Shown one piece after another: positions 6,574 to 15,209 of a stretch of DNA of 33,861 nucleotides. The stretch comes from an uncultured Treponema sp. (lineage in GTDB: Bacteria > Spirochaetota > Spirochaetia > Treponematales > Treponemataceae). The stretch spans positions 1 to 33,861 of the forward strand of contig CAMOEE010000003.1 in the NCBI GenBank assembly GCA_946611835.1. Direction: 5' to 3'. The notes below the pieces were generated by a model, which saw nothing but the letters and a program-made list of their open reading frames with translations, made no database searches and was not told where the DNA came from. Position 1 is the stretch's first letter. The number at the start of each line of letters is the position of its first letter. Made by a program: the position numbers and the translations under genes.

Positions 6574-8174
6574 CACTTTCTTCTATAAATCTCTTCTACC
6601 TCGCCGTGATTATCCTTCTCACGGCGGGTGTTGTTTTTCCCTTAGGCTGTGTTCTGGCCACACCAGGAGCAAAAGATTTTCTTGCGGTCTTTTCTTCTCC
6701 GGTCTGGCGGGGGGCAATGCTCAACACTCTCCTGGAATGCCTCTCTTCTACTACCCTTTCGGTTCTGGTGGGTTATCTTTTTGCCTACGCAGTCGTCAAG
6801 GCTGACATTCCCTTCAAAAAGATTTTCGGATTCATTCCAATCCTGCACTTAATGACCCCGCCTTTTGTCGGTGGCCTTTCCTTCATCCTTCTTTTCGGAC
6901 GCCAGGGTTTTTTCACTAAAACACTGCTGGGCCTTGATGTCAGTCTCTACGGCTTTTGGGGACTTTTGATTGCCCAGGTTCTTTGCTTTTTCCCTATCGC
7001 CTACCTGATTTGTGCTCAGGTCCTCAAACGAGTTCCACCAAGCCTTGAGCAGGCCGCAAGGGCCATGGGGGCTTCAAAGGCAAGGATTGCCCTCACCGTC
7101 ACCCTGCCCCTCTGTGCCAACGGTATTTTGTCGGCCGCCCTTTTCATTGCCGTCTCAGTCTTAAGTGATTTCGGAAACCCCATGATTGTTGCCGGCCGCT
7201 TCCGGGTTCTTGCAGTCGAGGTCTACACTCAGCTCACCGGCTGGGTCAGTGCAGGAACGAGCAGCGTACTCGGAATCATCCTTGTTCTGCCATCCGTCGC
7301 ACTTTTTATCGCACAGACCCATTTCATGCGAAAACAGGAAGCAAAATTCGCTGTGGTCGGCTCAAAGGCTTCCCCTCTCCCCGAAAAAAAATCTTCTCTG
7401 CCCACCCGAATTCTGCTCCTCTTTTTCTGCTCCCTGATTTCACTTTTGATTCTGGCTCAGTTCGCTTCGATTATAGTCGGGGCCTTCCAGAAGCTCTGGG
7501 GAATAAACACAACTTTCACCACTGACCACTTCAAGATGCTCGGTAAATTCGGCAGGGAGCTTTTCAATTCAATTACTTTTGCCTTTATCTCGGCAATTTT
7601 CAGCACGGCTCTGGCAAGTCTTTCGGTCTTCTTCGTCAGCCGCACTGATTTCCCCTTCAAAAAATATGTCGACATCTGCGTTCAGATTCCTGCGGCGGTT
7701 CCGGGTTCCCTTTTTGGTCTTGCCCTTTCCCTCGCTTCAAATTTCCTGCACATTCATCTTTCGGCATTAATGATAATAATCGCCATGACCGTAGCTTTCA
7801 TGCCCTTCTCATATAGAATCATCTCCACGGTCTTCTCGCAGATAAAAACAAGCCTGGACGATGCCTCATGCTCCCTTGGGGCCAGCAAAGTTCAGCTTCT
7901 TTCCACCGTCCTCCTGCCCTTAAGCAAAGGCGGAATCTTCTCATCTTTTATTTACGATTTTGTTCGCGGCGTGGGAACAATCAGCTCTGTGATTTTTCTG
8001 GTTTCTTTCAAAACGCCCCTGGCATCAATCAAAATCCTGAATCTTGCGGAACAGGGTGAATGGGGAAGAGCGGCTGCCCTCGCAACAGTTCTCACGACAC
8101 TGACATTTTCTGTCCTTCTTTTGGGAAGAGTAATCTTACGAATAAAAACAAAAAAGGAAATAATAAATTTATGA
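6552..8174 (+). CDS. ABC transporter permease, fused double domain (FbpB/ThiP type)
   Basis: The 540-residue membrane protein has about 12 hydrophobic segments arranged as two repeats of six. Each half ends with an EAA-type loop that contacts the ATPase: EQAARAMGASKARIAL near residue 165 and DDASCSLGASKVQLL near residue 437. This is the usual architecture of FbpB, AfuB and ThiP permeases. The start ATG lies inside the end of the binding-protein gene, and the stop overlaps the patatin gene start as ATGA at 8171-8174, which points to coupled translation. Specificity follows the binding protein and is unresolved. Confidence 0.85.
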   Translation: MGKKRKITLSSINLFYLAVIILLTAGVVFPLGCVLATPGAKDFLAVFSSPVWRGAMLNTLLECLSSTTLSVLVGYLFAYAVVKADIPFKKIFGFIPILHLMTPPFVGGLSFILLFGRQGFFTKTLLGLDVSLYGFWGLLIAQVLCFFPIAYLICAQVLKRVPPSLEQAARAMGASKARIALTVTLPLCANGILSAALFIAVSVLSDFGNPMIVAGRFRVLAVEVYTQLTGWVSAGTSSVLGIILVLPSVALFIAQTHFMRKQEAKFAVVGSKASPLPEKKSSLPTRILLLFFCSLISLLILAQFASIIVGAFQKLWGINTTFTTDHFKMLGKFGRELFNSITFAFISAIFSTALASLSVFFVSRTDFPFKKYVDICVQIPAAVPGSLFGLALSLASNFLHIHLSALMIIIAMTVAFMPFSYRIISTVFSQIKTSLDDASCSLGASKVQLLSTVLLPLSKGGIFSSFIYDFVRGVGTISSVIFLVSFKTPLASIKILNLAEQGEWGRAAALATVLTTLTFSVLLLGRVILRIKTKKEIINL

Positions 8175-9016
8175 AAAAAGGTCTTGTAATGGAAGGCGGA
8201 GCAATGCGGGGCATGTTCACGGCCGGCGTATGCGATGTTTTACTGGAAAACGGAATCAATCTTGACGGAGCCATTGGTGTTTCTGCAGGCGCGACCTTCG
8301 GCTGTAATTTCAAGTCAAGGCAGATTGGCCGGGCTATCCGTTACAACAAAAGATTCGCCCACGACTGGCGTTACTGCTCTTTCCGCTCTCTCCTTCTGAC
8401 CGGTGACCTTTACGGAGCTGATTTTTGCTACAATCTTCTTCCAAACAAGCTTGACCGTTTTGATTACGAGACTTACCGCTCAAATCCCCTTAAATTTTAT
8501 GCGGTCGCTTCTGATTGTAATACAGGAGAGCCGGTTTACAAGGAACTTCCCCTTTGTGACCAGCATGATTTGACCTGGATGCGGGCCAGCGCCAGTATGC
8601 CTCTTGTCTCCCATGTCGTAAAAATTGACGGCTATTCTCTTTTGGACGGCGGAATGACAGATTCTATTCCCCTCAAGGCTTTCGAGAACATGGGTTACGA
8701 GAAGAATCTTGTTATTTTGACCCAGCCCAGGGAATTCGTAAAAGAGGCAAGCTCCTCCCTCAAACTGATGAAATTCAGCCTGCGAAAATATCCCAAAATG
8801 TTCGAGGCCATGCTTCACCGTCACGAAATGTACAACCAGGAAAAGGCTTATGTTTTCCGGCAGGAAGTGGCCGGCAAATGCTTTGTAATCTGCCCGCCAA
8901 AGGCTCTTGGAATCAGCCGAACTGAAAATAATCCTGATGAGCTTCAGCGAGTCTATGATTTGGGACGGCTTTCAATGCAGGAAAATCTTACGAAACTCAT
9001 GGAATTTTTAAAATGA
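8171..9016 (+). CDS. Patatin-like phospholipase (YjjU-like)
   Basis: The 281-residue protein has the patatin serine hydrolase signature: oxyanion-hole segment GGAMRG, nucleophile motif GVSAG, and the Asp of LLDGGMTDSIP that completes the Ser-Asp dyad. It has no signal peptide, so it probably acts on lipids from the cytoplasmic side. Overall it resembles YjjU-type bacterial patatins. The start was set at 8171, where ATG overlaps the permease stop; a longer reading from 8060 would run 111 bases into the permease gene and precede the conserved GLVMEGGAMRG. It ends in an ATGA overlap with the ATPase gene, so it is embedded in the transporter operon. Its link to transport is unknown. Confidence 0.85.
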   Translation: MKKGLVMEGGAMRGMFTAGVCDVLLENGINLDGAIGVSAGATFGCNFKSRQIGRAIRYNKRFAHDWRYCSFRSLLLTGDLYGADFCYNLLPNKLDRFDYETYRSNPLKFYAVASDCNTGEPVYKELPLCDQHDLTWMRASASMPLVSHVVKIDGYSLLDGGMTDSIPLKAFENMGYEKNLVILTQPREFVKEASSSLKLMKFSLRKYPKMFEAMLHRHEMYNQEKAYVFRQEVAGKCFVICPPKALGISRTENNPDELQRVYDLGRLSMQENLTKLMEFLK

Positions 9017-10017
9017 AAGCAAAACTTGAACTAAAAAATATCACTTTCTCATTCGGGAACACCCTTGCGGTGGACAATATCTCGCTCAAAGTCGAAGAGG
9101 GAAGCTTCACCACGCTTTTAGGTCCCAGCGGCTGCGGAAAGACAACCCTTCTCCGCCTGATTTCAGGATTTCTCCAGCCAAAATCCGGGGAAATACTGAT
9201 TGACGGAGTGAACCAGGCAGGAATCGAGGTAAACGATCGAAAGGTCGGCATGGTCTTTCAGGATTATGCTCTTTTCCCCCATCTTTCGGTGGAGCAGAAC
9301 ATCACTTACGGGCTTAAAATCCAAAAGAGGCCCGCCGGCAAAATCAGGGAAGATGTGCATGACATAGCCTCTGCCCTCGGAATCGAATCGCTCCTTAAAC
9401 GCTTTCCCAGCGAACTTTCCGGCGGCCAGCAGCAGAGGGTGGCTCTGGCCCGCTCCCTGGTCCTGAAGCCGAAAATTCTTCTCATGGACGAGCCTCTTTC
9501 TTCCCTGGATACAAAATTACGGACAAAAGTCCGGGAAGAGCTCAAGGAAATCCAGCAGAAACTTAAAATCACTACGGTCTATGTAACTCACGATCAGGAA
9601 GAAGCCCTGTCGCTCTCAAGTAAAATCGCCGTCCTTAACGAGGGAAAACTCTTGCAGGAAGGAAGCCCCCGGGAAATCTACTTTTCACCCAAAAATGAAT
9701 TCACGGCAGATTTTGTGGGCAAGGCCAACATAATCATCAAAGGCTCCAGAAAACTGATGATTCGCCCGGAATGGTTTGAAATTGCCGGTCAGGTGCTCCC
9801 ACACGAGCAGGATATCGTTCCCGCTGACACAATTTTGCTCTCCGGAACGATTTTATCACAGAGTTTTTTAGGAAGTAAAAGCCGCTTTGTAATTCAGACC
9901 TGCAGCACCGAGGAAAAAGAAATCATCACCGCAGATTTCGACACCATTGATTCGGAAATTCTTCGCGTGGGGGACAGAATCACGGTGAGGGCCAGAAGAA
10001 GCTGGAACTTCATATAA
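9013..10017 (+). CDS. ABC transporter ATP-binding protein (FbpC/PotA type)
   Basis: The 334-residue ATPase powers the upstream permease. Visible motifs are Walker A GPSGCGKTT, Q-loop in VFQDYALFP, signature LSGGQQQRVALARSL, Walker B ILLMDEP, D-loop SSLD and the switch His in VTHDQEE. The C-terminal 100 residues, with MIRPEWFEI and RVGDRITVRA, form a TOBE-like regulatory domain typical of FbpC, PotA and CysA. The start overlaps the patatin stop as ATGA. The operon appears to end here; no clear intrinsic terminator follows. Confidence 0.88.
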   Translation: MKAKLELKNITFSFGNTLAVDNISLKVEEGSFTTLLGPSGCGKTTLLRLISGFLQPKSGEILIDGVNQAGIEVNDRKVGMVFQDYALFPHLSVEQNITYGLKIQKRPAGKIREDVHDIASALGIESLLKRFPSELSGGQQQRVALARSLVLKPKILLMDEPLSSLDTKLRTKVREELKEIQQKLKITTVYVTHDQEEALSLSSKIAVLNEGKLLQEGSPREIYFSPKNEFTADFVGKANIIIKGSRKLMIRPEWFEIAGQVLPHEQDIVPADTILLSGTILSQSFLGSKSRFVIQTCSTEEKEIITADFDTIDSEILRVGDRITVRARRSWNFI

Positions 10018-10073
10018 ACCGCATCATTTTCAACAATTTGCAAAATTCTCACATTTTTTTCAAAAGACTTACA

Positions 10074-10100
10074 TTGTTTTCATCTTTGTGATATTATAAT
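10074..10100 (+). promoter_or_regulatory. Antiporter gene promoter, predicted leaderless
   Basis: A consensus TATAAT at 10095-10100 lies six bases before the ATG at 10107. TTGTTT at 10074-10079 is a possible -35, with a short 15-base spacer. No Shine-Dalgarno sequence precedes the ATG. Confidence 0.5.
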
Positions 10101-10106
10101 CGCTCT

Positions 10107-12209
10107 ATGGATATTACAGAAATCATTACAGATCTTGTTTTTCAGCTTGCGGTAATTATCTTCACAGCACGCATTTTTGGTAAACTCGCAACACGAGTTG
10201 GCATTCCTTCAGTTTTGGGCGAGCTTGTCTCAGGAATCATTATCGGTCCCTTTGCCCTTGGCGGCCTTGCTCTCCCGGGCTTTCCTCACGGTCTTTTCGG
10301 TGTAACAGAATCTCTTGCAGGGGCAGTCTCTCCTGAGCTTTATGCATTCGCACAGATTGCTTCCATCATCCTTCTTTTCGCCAGCGGTCTTGAGACTGAC
10401 CTTTCTCTCTTCATCAAGTATTCGGTCTCGGGCGGAATCATTGGTCTCGGCGGTGTCATAATCTCCTTCTTCTTTGGTGCCGCCTGTGCCTTCTTCATCC
10501 TGCCAATCCTCGGAATCCAATGTTCGTCTCTTTTCGATGTAAAATGCCTTTTCCTGGGAATCATGTCCACAGCCACCTCGGTCGGTATCACGGCTCGGAT
10601 TTTGAGTGACAAAAAACGCATGGATTCTCCGGAAGGCGTTACTATTCTTGCGGCGGCCGTCTTTGATGATGTCCTCGGAATCGTTCTTCTCGCCGTCGTT
10701 ATGGGAATCGTCTCTGCACTTGGCACCGGTAAAACTCTTTCCGGCGGGGCAATCGGAATCATAGCCCTCAAAGCTTTCGGAATCTGGCTTCTGGCAACGG
10801 CACTTTTCATCGTTCTTTCTAAAAAAATAGCCCGCTTCGTCCGCTTTTTCGGCGGTGCAACAGATTTCTCTATCGCAGCTTTGGGCGTAGCCTTTCTTCT
10901 CGCAGGATTTTTTGAAAAAGAGCACATCGCAATGATTATCGGAGCCTACACGACAGGTCTGGCCCTTTCCGGAACGGATATTGCCCCGGTCATTCAGGAG
11001 AAAATTCACTCGCTCTACAAATTCTTCGTGCCGATTTTCTTCGCAGTCACAGGTATGAGCGTCGATATCACAAAACTTTTCAGTCAGAATGTCCTGATTT
11101 GCGGCGGAATCTACACTCTTTTCGCAGTTCTCTCAAAACTTTTGGGCTGTGGTCTTCCTGCCCTTGGCCTTGGATTCAACTTTAAAGGCGGTTTCCGTAT
11201 CGGCGCAGGCATGATTCCCCGTGGCGAAGTCGCTCTGATTATCGCCGGAATCGGTCTCACGGCGAAAGATGCCCTGGGAGCTCCAATCGTAAACCAGGAT
11301 TTGTTCGGTGTCGTAATTCTTATGACCCTCGTTACAACTCTGGTCGCTCCACCGATTCTCAATGTGTCTCTCTCAATCAAGGGTCGTGGCACCAGAAAGA
11401 AAATCGAAGAGGCCGAAAGCCAGATGTTCGAGTGGGATTTCAACAATCAGGAGCTTACCCACCTTGTAATGGATTTCCTTCACCGTGATTTGCGTGCAGA
11501 AGGCTTCTATGTACAGATGATGAATATCACTGACGGAATCTGTACGGCCCGTCGTGGCGATACGGCAATTTCTCTCCGTGAGGATGGAACAAAAATCGTA
11601 ATTGAGACTGAGTCAAAGGACATGGGCTTTGTCAAAGGCGAGCTTTATGAGACAATGCTCCGCCTGGAAAAATCAATGAAGTCACTTTCAGCCCTAAAAA
11701 ACACGGCCTCTCTCCAGTACGGATTTGCCTGCCCGGAAAACCGCGTGACAAATTCTATGACCCGTTATCTCAACAAGAACTGCATTTCATGCGACCTTAA
11801 GGGAAGCACAAAAGACGAAATCTTGAACGAAATGGTGACTCTCCTGATTCAGTCCGGGAATGTCACTAACCGGGAGCAGGTTATTTCAGCCCTCAAAGAA
11901 CGGGAAGCTGCAGGTTCAACAGGCCTTGAAAAGGGAATCGCAATTCCTCACACAAAGACTAACGGCGTTACAGAGCCTGTCGTTGCAATCGGAATCAAAA
12001 AAGATGGTGTCGATTTCAACGCCATGGACGGAAATCCTTCACAAATTTTTGTAATGCTGGTCGCTCCGATTGACGGAACAAATCCTCTCATGCGTGCGAT
12101 GGCAGCTTTCAGCGGGGCTCTCATGCGAGAAGAAGTCCGAAATGCCCTTCTCGAGGCAAATAGTGCCGAACAAGTCGTAGAAATTCTCAAAGAAAGCAAG
12201 AAAATTTAG
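10107..12209 (+). CDS. CPA2-family cation:proton antiporter with C-terminal PTS EIIA domain
   Basis: The 700-residue protein starts with about 12-13 membrane segments over residues 1-420, like Kef/NapA-type Na+(K+)/H+ antiporters, with GIPSVLGELVSGIIIGPFALGG near the front and DDVLGIVLLAVV in the membrane core. A cytoplasmic linker (about 430-560) follows. Residues 563-700 are a fructose/mannitol-type EIIA domain (PTS EIIA type 2) with the phospho-acceptor motif GIAIPHTKTNG; the His is residue 615. This suggests that antiport or its control is tied to phosphotransferase phosphorylation state. Such fusions are recorded in family databases but few are studied. The gene appears to be transcribed alone from its own promoter. 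Confidence 0.85.
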   Translation: MDITEIITDLVFQLAVIIFTARIFGKLATRVGIPSVLGELVSGIIIGPFALGGLALPGFPHGLFGVTESLAGAVSPELYAFAQIASIILLFASGLETDLSLFIKYSVSGGIIGLGGVIISFFFGAACAFFILPILGIQCSSLFDVKCLFLGIMSTATSVGITARILSDKKRMDSPEGVTILAAAVFDDVLGIVLLAVVMGIVSALGTGKTLSGGAIGIIALKAFGIWLLATALFIVLSKKIARFVRFFGGATDFSIAALGVAFLLAGFFEKEHIAMIIGAYTTGLALSGTDIAPVIQEKIHSLYKFFVPIFFAVTGMSVDITKLFSQNVLICGGIYTLFAVLSKLLGCGLPALGLGFNFKGGFRIGAGMIPRGEVALIIAGIGLTAKDALGAPIVNQDLFGVVILMTLVTTLVAPPILNVSLSIKGRGTRKKIEEAESQMFEWDFNNQELTHLVMDFLHRDLRAEGFYVQMMNITDGICTARRGDTAISLREDGTKIVIETESKDMGFVKGELYETMLRLEKSMKSLSALKNTASLQYGFACPENRVTNSMTRYLNKNCISCDLKGSTKDEILNEMVTLLIQSGNVTNREQVISALKEREAAGSTGLEKGIAIPHTKTNGVTEPVVAIGIKKDGVDFNAMDGNPSQIFVMLVAPIDGTNPLMRAMAAFSGALMREEVRNALLEANSAEQVVEILKESKKI

Positions 12210-12239
12210 TCAAAACCCCACCTCCTCCCGCTCCGAAAC

Positions 12240-12268
12240 TTGCAAATATCAAATTCCAATGCGATAAT
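12240..12268 (+). promoter_or_regulatory. Promoter of the small membrane protein gene
   Basis: TTGCAA (12240-12245) and GATAAT (12263-12268) are 17 bases apart. The predicted leader of about 31 bases contains a strong AAGGAGGTG ribosome-binding site at 12292-12300. Confidence 0.5.
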
Positions 12269-12305
12269 ATTAGCAGGGCGGGATTCTATTTAAGGAGGTG
12301 CAATT

Positions 12306-12617
12306 ATGGCTAAAAAAATCAACGAAGAAAAATTAACCAGCATCGTAAAGAAAATTGCGATTGGTCTCGTCGTTCTGGCAGTCCTGGTTTTCATGCTTAT
12401 GTCAGTTCAGATTTTCAACATGAGTGCATCTGACCCCAGCCGCTATCAGGATAACTACCGAAAACTCACCAGCAACGAAAAGAGCATGGTAAAATCCATG
12501 AAGAAAACCGGCGAAGTCCAGTCAAAAATCATGGGAACCAGGCGGGCTACAGGCGGCAACGGCAAATTCATCGAGGAAGTTGAGCGAAATCACGCCAAAG
12601 ACCAGAAGAAGAACTAG
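12306..12617 (+). CDS. Small single-pass membrane protein of unknown function
   Basis: The 103-residue protein was not recognised. It has a Lys-rich N-terminus, one hydrophobic segment (about residues 17-38, IAIGLVVLAVLVFMLM), and a polar, basic C-terminal half ending in KDQKKN. A single helix with a charged tail fits a membrane-anchored accessory or scaffold protein; by the positive-inside rule either orientation is arguable. The AAGGAGGTG ribosome-binding site with a six-base spacer is the strongest in the window, which suggests high translation. It sits between the antiporter and pepT with its own promoter. Confidence 0.8.
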   Translation: MAKKINEEKLTSIVKKIAIGLVVLAVLVFMLMSVQIFNMSASDPSRYQDNYRKLTSNEKSMVKSMKKTGEVQSKIMGTRRATGGNGKFIEEVERNHAKDQKKN

Positions 12618-12625
12618 CCTCCGTA

Positions 12626-12654
12626 TGTCTTAACATCGCATTTTCTGATATAAT
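12626..12654 (+). promoter_or_regulatory. pepT-murA promoter, predicted leaderless
   Basis: Consensus TATAAT at 12649-12654 lies seven bases before the pepT ATG at 12662. TGTCTT (12626-12631) is a weak -35 at 17 bases. There is no ribosome-binding site between the -10 and the ATG. Confidence 0.5.
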
Positions 12655-12661
12655 TTTCTCC

Positions 12662-13909
12662 ATGAAAACTGAAGAATTGACTTCATCTCTCCTGGAGCGT
12701 TTTTTGCGCTTCGTTCAAGTTTGGACTACTTCTGATTCAATTTCTGCTGATTCAGGAAATCAGCCTTCTACCCAGCGTCAGTTCGATCTGGCTCACCTGC
12801 TCGAATCAGAATTAAAGTCTTTCGGCCTTGAAGATGTTCAGATTACGCCCCACTGCTATGTTTACGGCCGGCTTCCGGCAAGCACTTCTTGCGAAAATCT
12901 GGAGCCTTTTTGTCTTCTGGCCCACATCGACACGGTTGAAGAAGTCTCCGGCGAAAATGTAAATCCTCAAATCCACAAAAATTACGACGGAAAAGACATT
13001 CTTCTAAAATCTGGTGATATTCTTTCTGCACAAAATGATCAGTCTCTGGCCCTTTCTGCAAAGAATCACGAAACAATAATCACAAGCGACGGCACGACAC
13101 TTTTGGGAGCCGACGACAAGGCAGGTCTTGCGGAAATTATGACAGCCCTGGAATATCTCTCAAAAAATCCTGAACTTCCCCATGGTGAAATTGAAGTCTG
13201 CTTCTCCCCGGACGAAGAAACAGGCCACGGAATGGACAATGTTCCTCTAAATCTGATTAAGTCAAAATACGCATACACTGTTGACGGCGGACATATCGGC
13301 GAGCTTGAGACGGAGTGCTTCAACGCATTCAAAAGCGAGGTCACCTTCACGGGAGTTTCAGTTCACACAGGAACAGCAAGGGGTAAGCTCGTAAACGCAA
13401 TCTCCATGGCATCAAATTTTGTCACAAATCTTCCACGCCAGGAGTCCCCGGAAACAACGAGCGGCTATGAAGGATTCTACGCCCCCATGTCAATCGAAGG
13501 CTCAATCGAAAGCGCAAAAGTTCTTCTCTTCCTGCGGGATTTTGACATGGAGAACATGGAAAAACGAAAGGCCCTCGTTGAAAGCCTTGCCTCAGCCACG
13601 GCTCTATCATTCGGCGGAAAGGCAGAAGTAATTCACAGCCAGCAATATCTCAACATGAAGGACGGCTTCAAAAATCGCCCGGATGTAATCGAAAAACTGG
13701 TCGCCTCCTACAAAAAAGCCGGGGTGGAGCCTGCTTTTACCCCAATCCGGGGCGGCACGGACGGTTCCAGACTTACAGAAATGGGGATTCCATGTCCCAA
13801 CATCTTCACCGGCGGTCACAATTATCACTCGCGCACTGAATGGGCAAGCCTTGAGCAGATGATGAAAGCGGTGGAAATTTTAATAAATTTATGTCAGAAT
13901 AGAAAATAG
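12662..13909 (+). CDS. pepT: Peptidase T (tripeptide aminopeptidase, M20B)
   Basis: The 415-residue cytoplasmic metallopeptidase releases N-terminal residues from tripeptides. The two-zinc site is complete by motif: LLAHIDTVEE (His88, Asp90), LLGADDKAGLAEIM (Asp151), the PDEETGHG Glu pair (185-186), YTVDGGHIGE (Asp208) and GGHNYHSRTEW near the end. The HIDTV and GADDKAG signatures favour PepT over other M20 members such as PepV or DapE. The gene appears leaderless. murA follows nine bases after its stop with its own ribosome-binding site. Confidence 0.93.
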   Translation: MKTEELTSSLLERFLRFVQVWTTSDSISADSGNQPSTQRQFDLAHLLESELKSFGLEDVQITPHCYVYGRLPASTSCENLEPFCLLAHIDTVEEVSGENVNPQIHKNYDGKDILLKSGDILSAQNDQSLALSAKNHETIITSDGTTLLGADDKAGLAEIMTALEYLSKNPELPHGEIEVCFSPDEETGHGMDNVPLNLIKSKYAYTVDGGHIGELETECFNAFKSEVTFTGVSVHTGTARGKLVNAISMASNFVTNLPRQESPETTSGYEGFYAPMSIEGSIESAKVLLFLRDFDMENMEKRKALVESLASATALSFGGKAEVIHSQQYLNMKDGFKNRPDVIEKLVASYKKAGVEPAFTPIRGGTDGSRLTEMGIPCPNIFTGGHNYHSRTEWASLEQMMKAVEILINLCQNRK

Positions 13910-13918
13910 AGGGGAAAA

Positions 13919-15205
13919 ATGCACAAATATCGAATTGAAGGCGGTATCCCGATCCGTGGAACAATAGCCGCCAGCGGAAACAAAAATGCGGCCTTGCCTT
14001 GTATCGCCGCCACACTTTTGAGCGAAGAACCGGTCATTTTAAGAAATATCCCAAAGATTGAAGATACGGGCGTAATGCTTTTGATTTTACAGGCGCTGGG
14101 AGCCAGTGTCGAAAAAATTGGTGAACACGACTGGAAAATAGACGCTGCACTGATTCGCACTTCGGACATTCCTGCCACGCTGAGCAAAAAAATCAGGGCT
14201 TCAATTCTCTTTGCAGGCCCACTTGTTGCCCGAACAGGCAAAGCCATTCTCCCGCCACCTGGCGGAGACGTAATCGGCCGCCGCCGTGTAGACACCCACT
14301 TCCTCGCCTTACAGGAACTTGGGGCCAGAATCTCTGTTGACGGGCCTTTCACTTTTACGGCCAACAAACTGGTTGGCGCGGACATCTTCCTTGACGAGAC
14401 ATCCGTCACGGCCACAGAAAACGCAGTCATGGCTGCCGTCCTTGCAGAAGGCCACACAATCATCAACAATGCGGCCAGTGAACCTCATGTTCAGGACCTG
14501 TGCAACATGCTGGTAGCGATGGGCGCTAAAATCAGCGGAATCGGAAGCAACATCCTCAATATCGACGGAGTCAAAAAGCTCCACGGCACTGACTTTGCAA
14601 TCGGCCCTGATTTCATGGAAATCGGCTCCTATATTGGTCTTGCGGCAGCCACAAAAGGCTCAATCACAATCACAGGCGTTAAACCAAAGGACATGCGCCC
14701 TCTCAGGGTTGCTTTCGGAAAGCTGGGAATCCGCTGGACAATCGAAGAGGACAGGCTCACCGTTGATTTGGGCCAGGAAATGAAGGTAAATACCGACCTT
14801 GGCGGCATGATTCCAAAAATCGACGACTCGCCGTGGCCCGGATTCCCGCCAGATTTGACCTCAATCATGACGGTAGTCGCAACTCAGGTTGAGGGAACTG
14901 TCCTGATTTTCGAAAAGATGTTTGAAAGCCGAATGTTCTTCGTAGACAAGCTCATATCAATGGGGGCAAGAATCACCCTCTGCGATCCTCACCGTGCCGT
15001 AGTAAGCGGTCCGTGTACCCTTCACGGCGACAAGCTGGTTTCTCCTGATGTCCGTGCCGGAATGGCAATGGTAATCGCAGCCTTAATCGCTCAGGGAGAA
15101 AGCGAAATCAGCAATGTCTATCAGGTAGAACGGGGCTACGAAAATCTTGTCGACAAATTACGCTCGCTTGGAGCCAGGATCGAGCAGGTCGAACTTGATG
15201 AGTAA
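13919..15205 (+). CDS. murA: UDP-N-acetylglucosamine 1-carboxyvinyltransferase, Asp-type active site
   Basis: The 428-residue enzyme transfers enolpyruvate from PEP to UDP-GlcNAc, the first committed step of peptidoglycan synthesis. The opening GGIPIRGTIAASGNKNAALP and later PDFMEIGSYIGLAA, ESRMFFVDKL and DVRAGMAMVIAAL segments are typical. The active-site loop reads PPPGGDVIGRRRVD: residue 117 (codon GAC at 14267-14269) is Asp where most bacteria have the Cys alkylated by fosfomycin. The ATG follows a GAGGGG ribosome-binding site. It is the second gene after pepT and converges on the next minus-strand gene with a gap of only four bases. Confidence 0.95.
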   Translation: MHKYRIEGGIPIRGTIAASGNKNAALPCIAATLLSEEPVILRNIPKIEDTGVMLLILQALGASVEKIGEHDWKIDAALIRTSDIPATLSKKIRASILFAGPLVARTGKAILPPPGGDVIGRRRVDTHFLALQELGARISVDGPFTFTANKLVGADIFLDETSVTATENAVMAAVLAEGHTIINNAASEPHVQDLCNMLVAMGAKISGIGSNILNIDGVKKLHGTDFAIGPDFMEIGSYIGLAAATKGSITITGVKPKDMRPLRVAFGKLGIRWTIEEDRLTVDLGQEMKVNTDLGGMIPKIDDSPWPGFPPDLTSIMTVVATQVEGTVLIFEKMFESRMFFVDKLISMGARITLCDPHRAVVSGPCTLHGDKLVSPDVRAGMAMVIAALIAQGESEISNVYQVERGYENLVDKLRSLGARIEQVELDE

Positions 15206-15209
15206 ATGA

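Noticed and set aside
10230..11009. 259-codon open frame on the minus strand
   Set aside because: It lies wholly opposite the antiporter gene, is rich in Asp/Lys/Arg as expected of an antisense shadow of membrane-protein codons, and shows no family motif.
13894..14469. 191-codon open frame on the minus strand
   Set aside because: Shadow of murA; low-complexity Ser/Pro/Ala composition and no ribosome-binding site.
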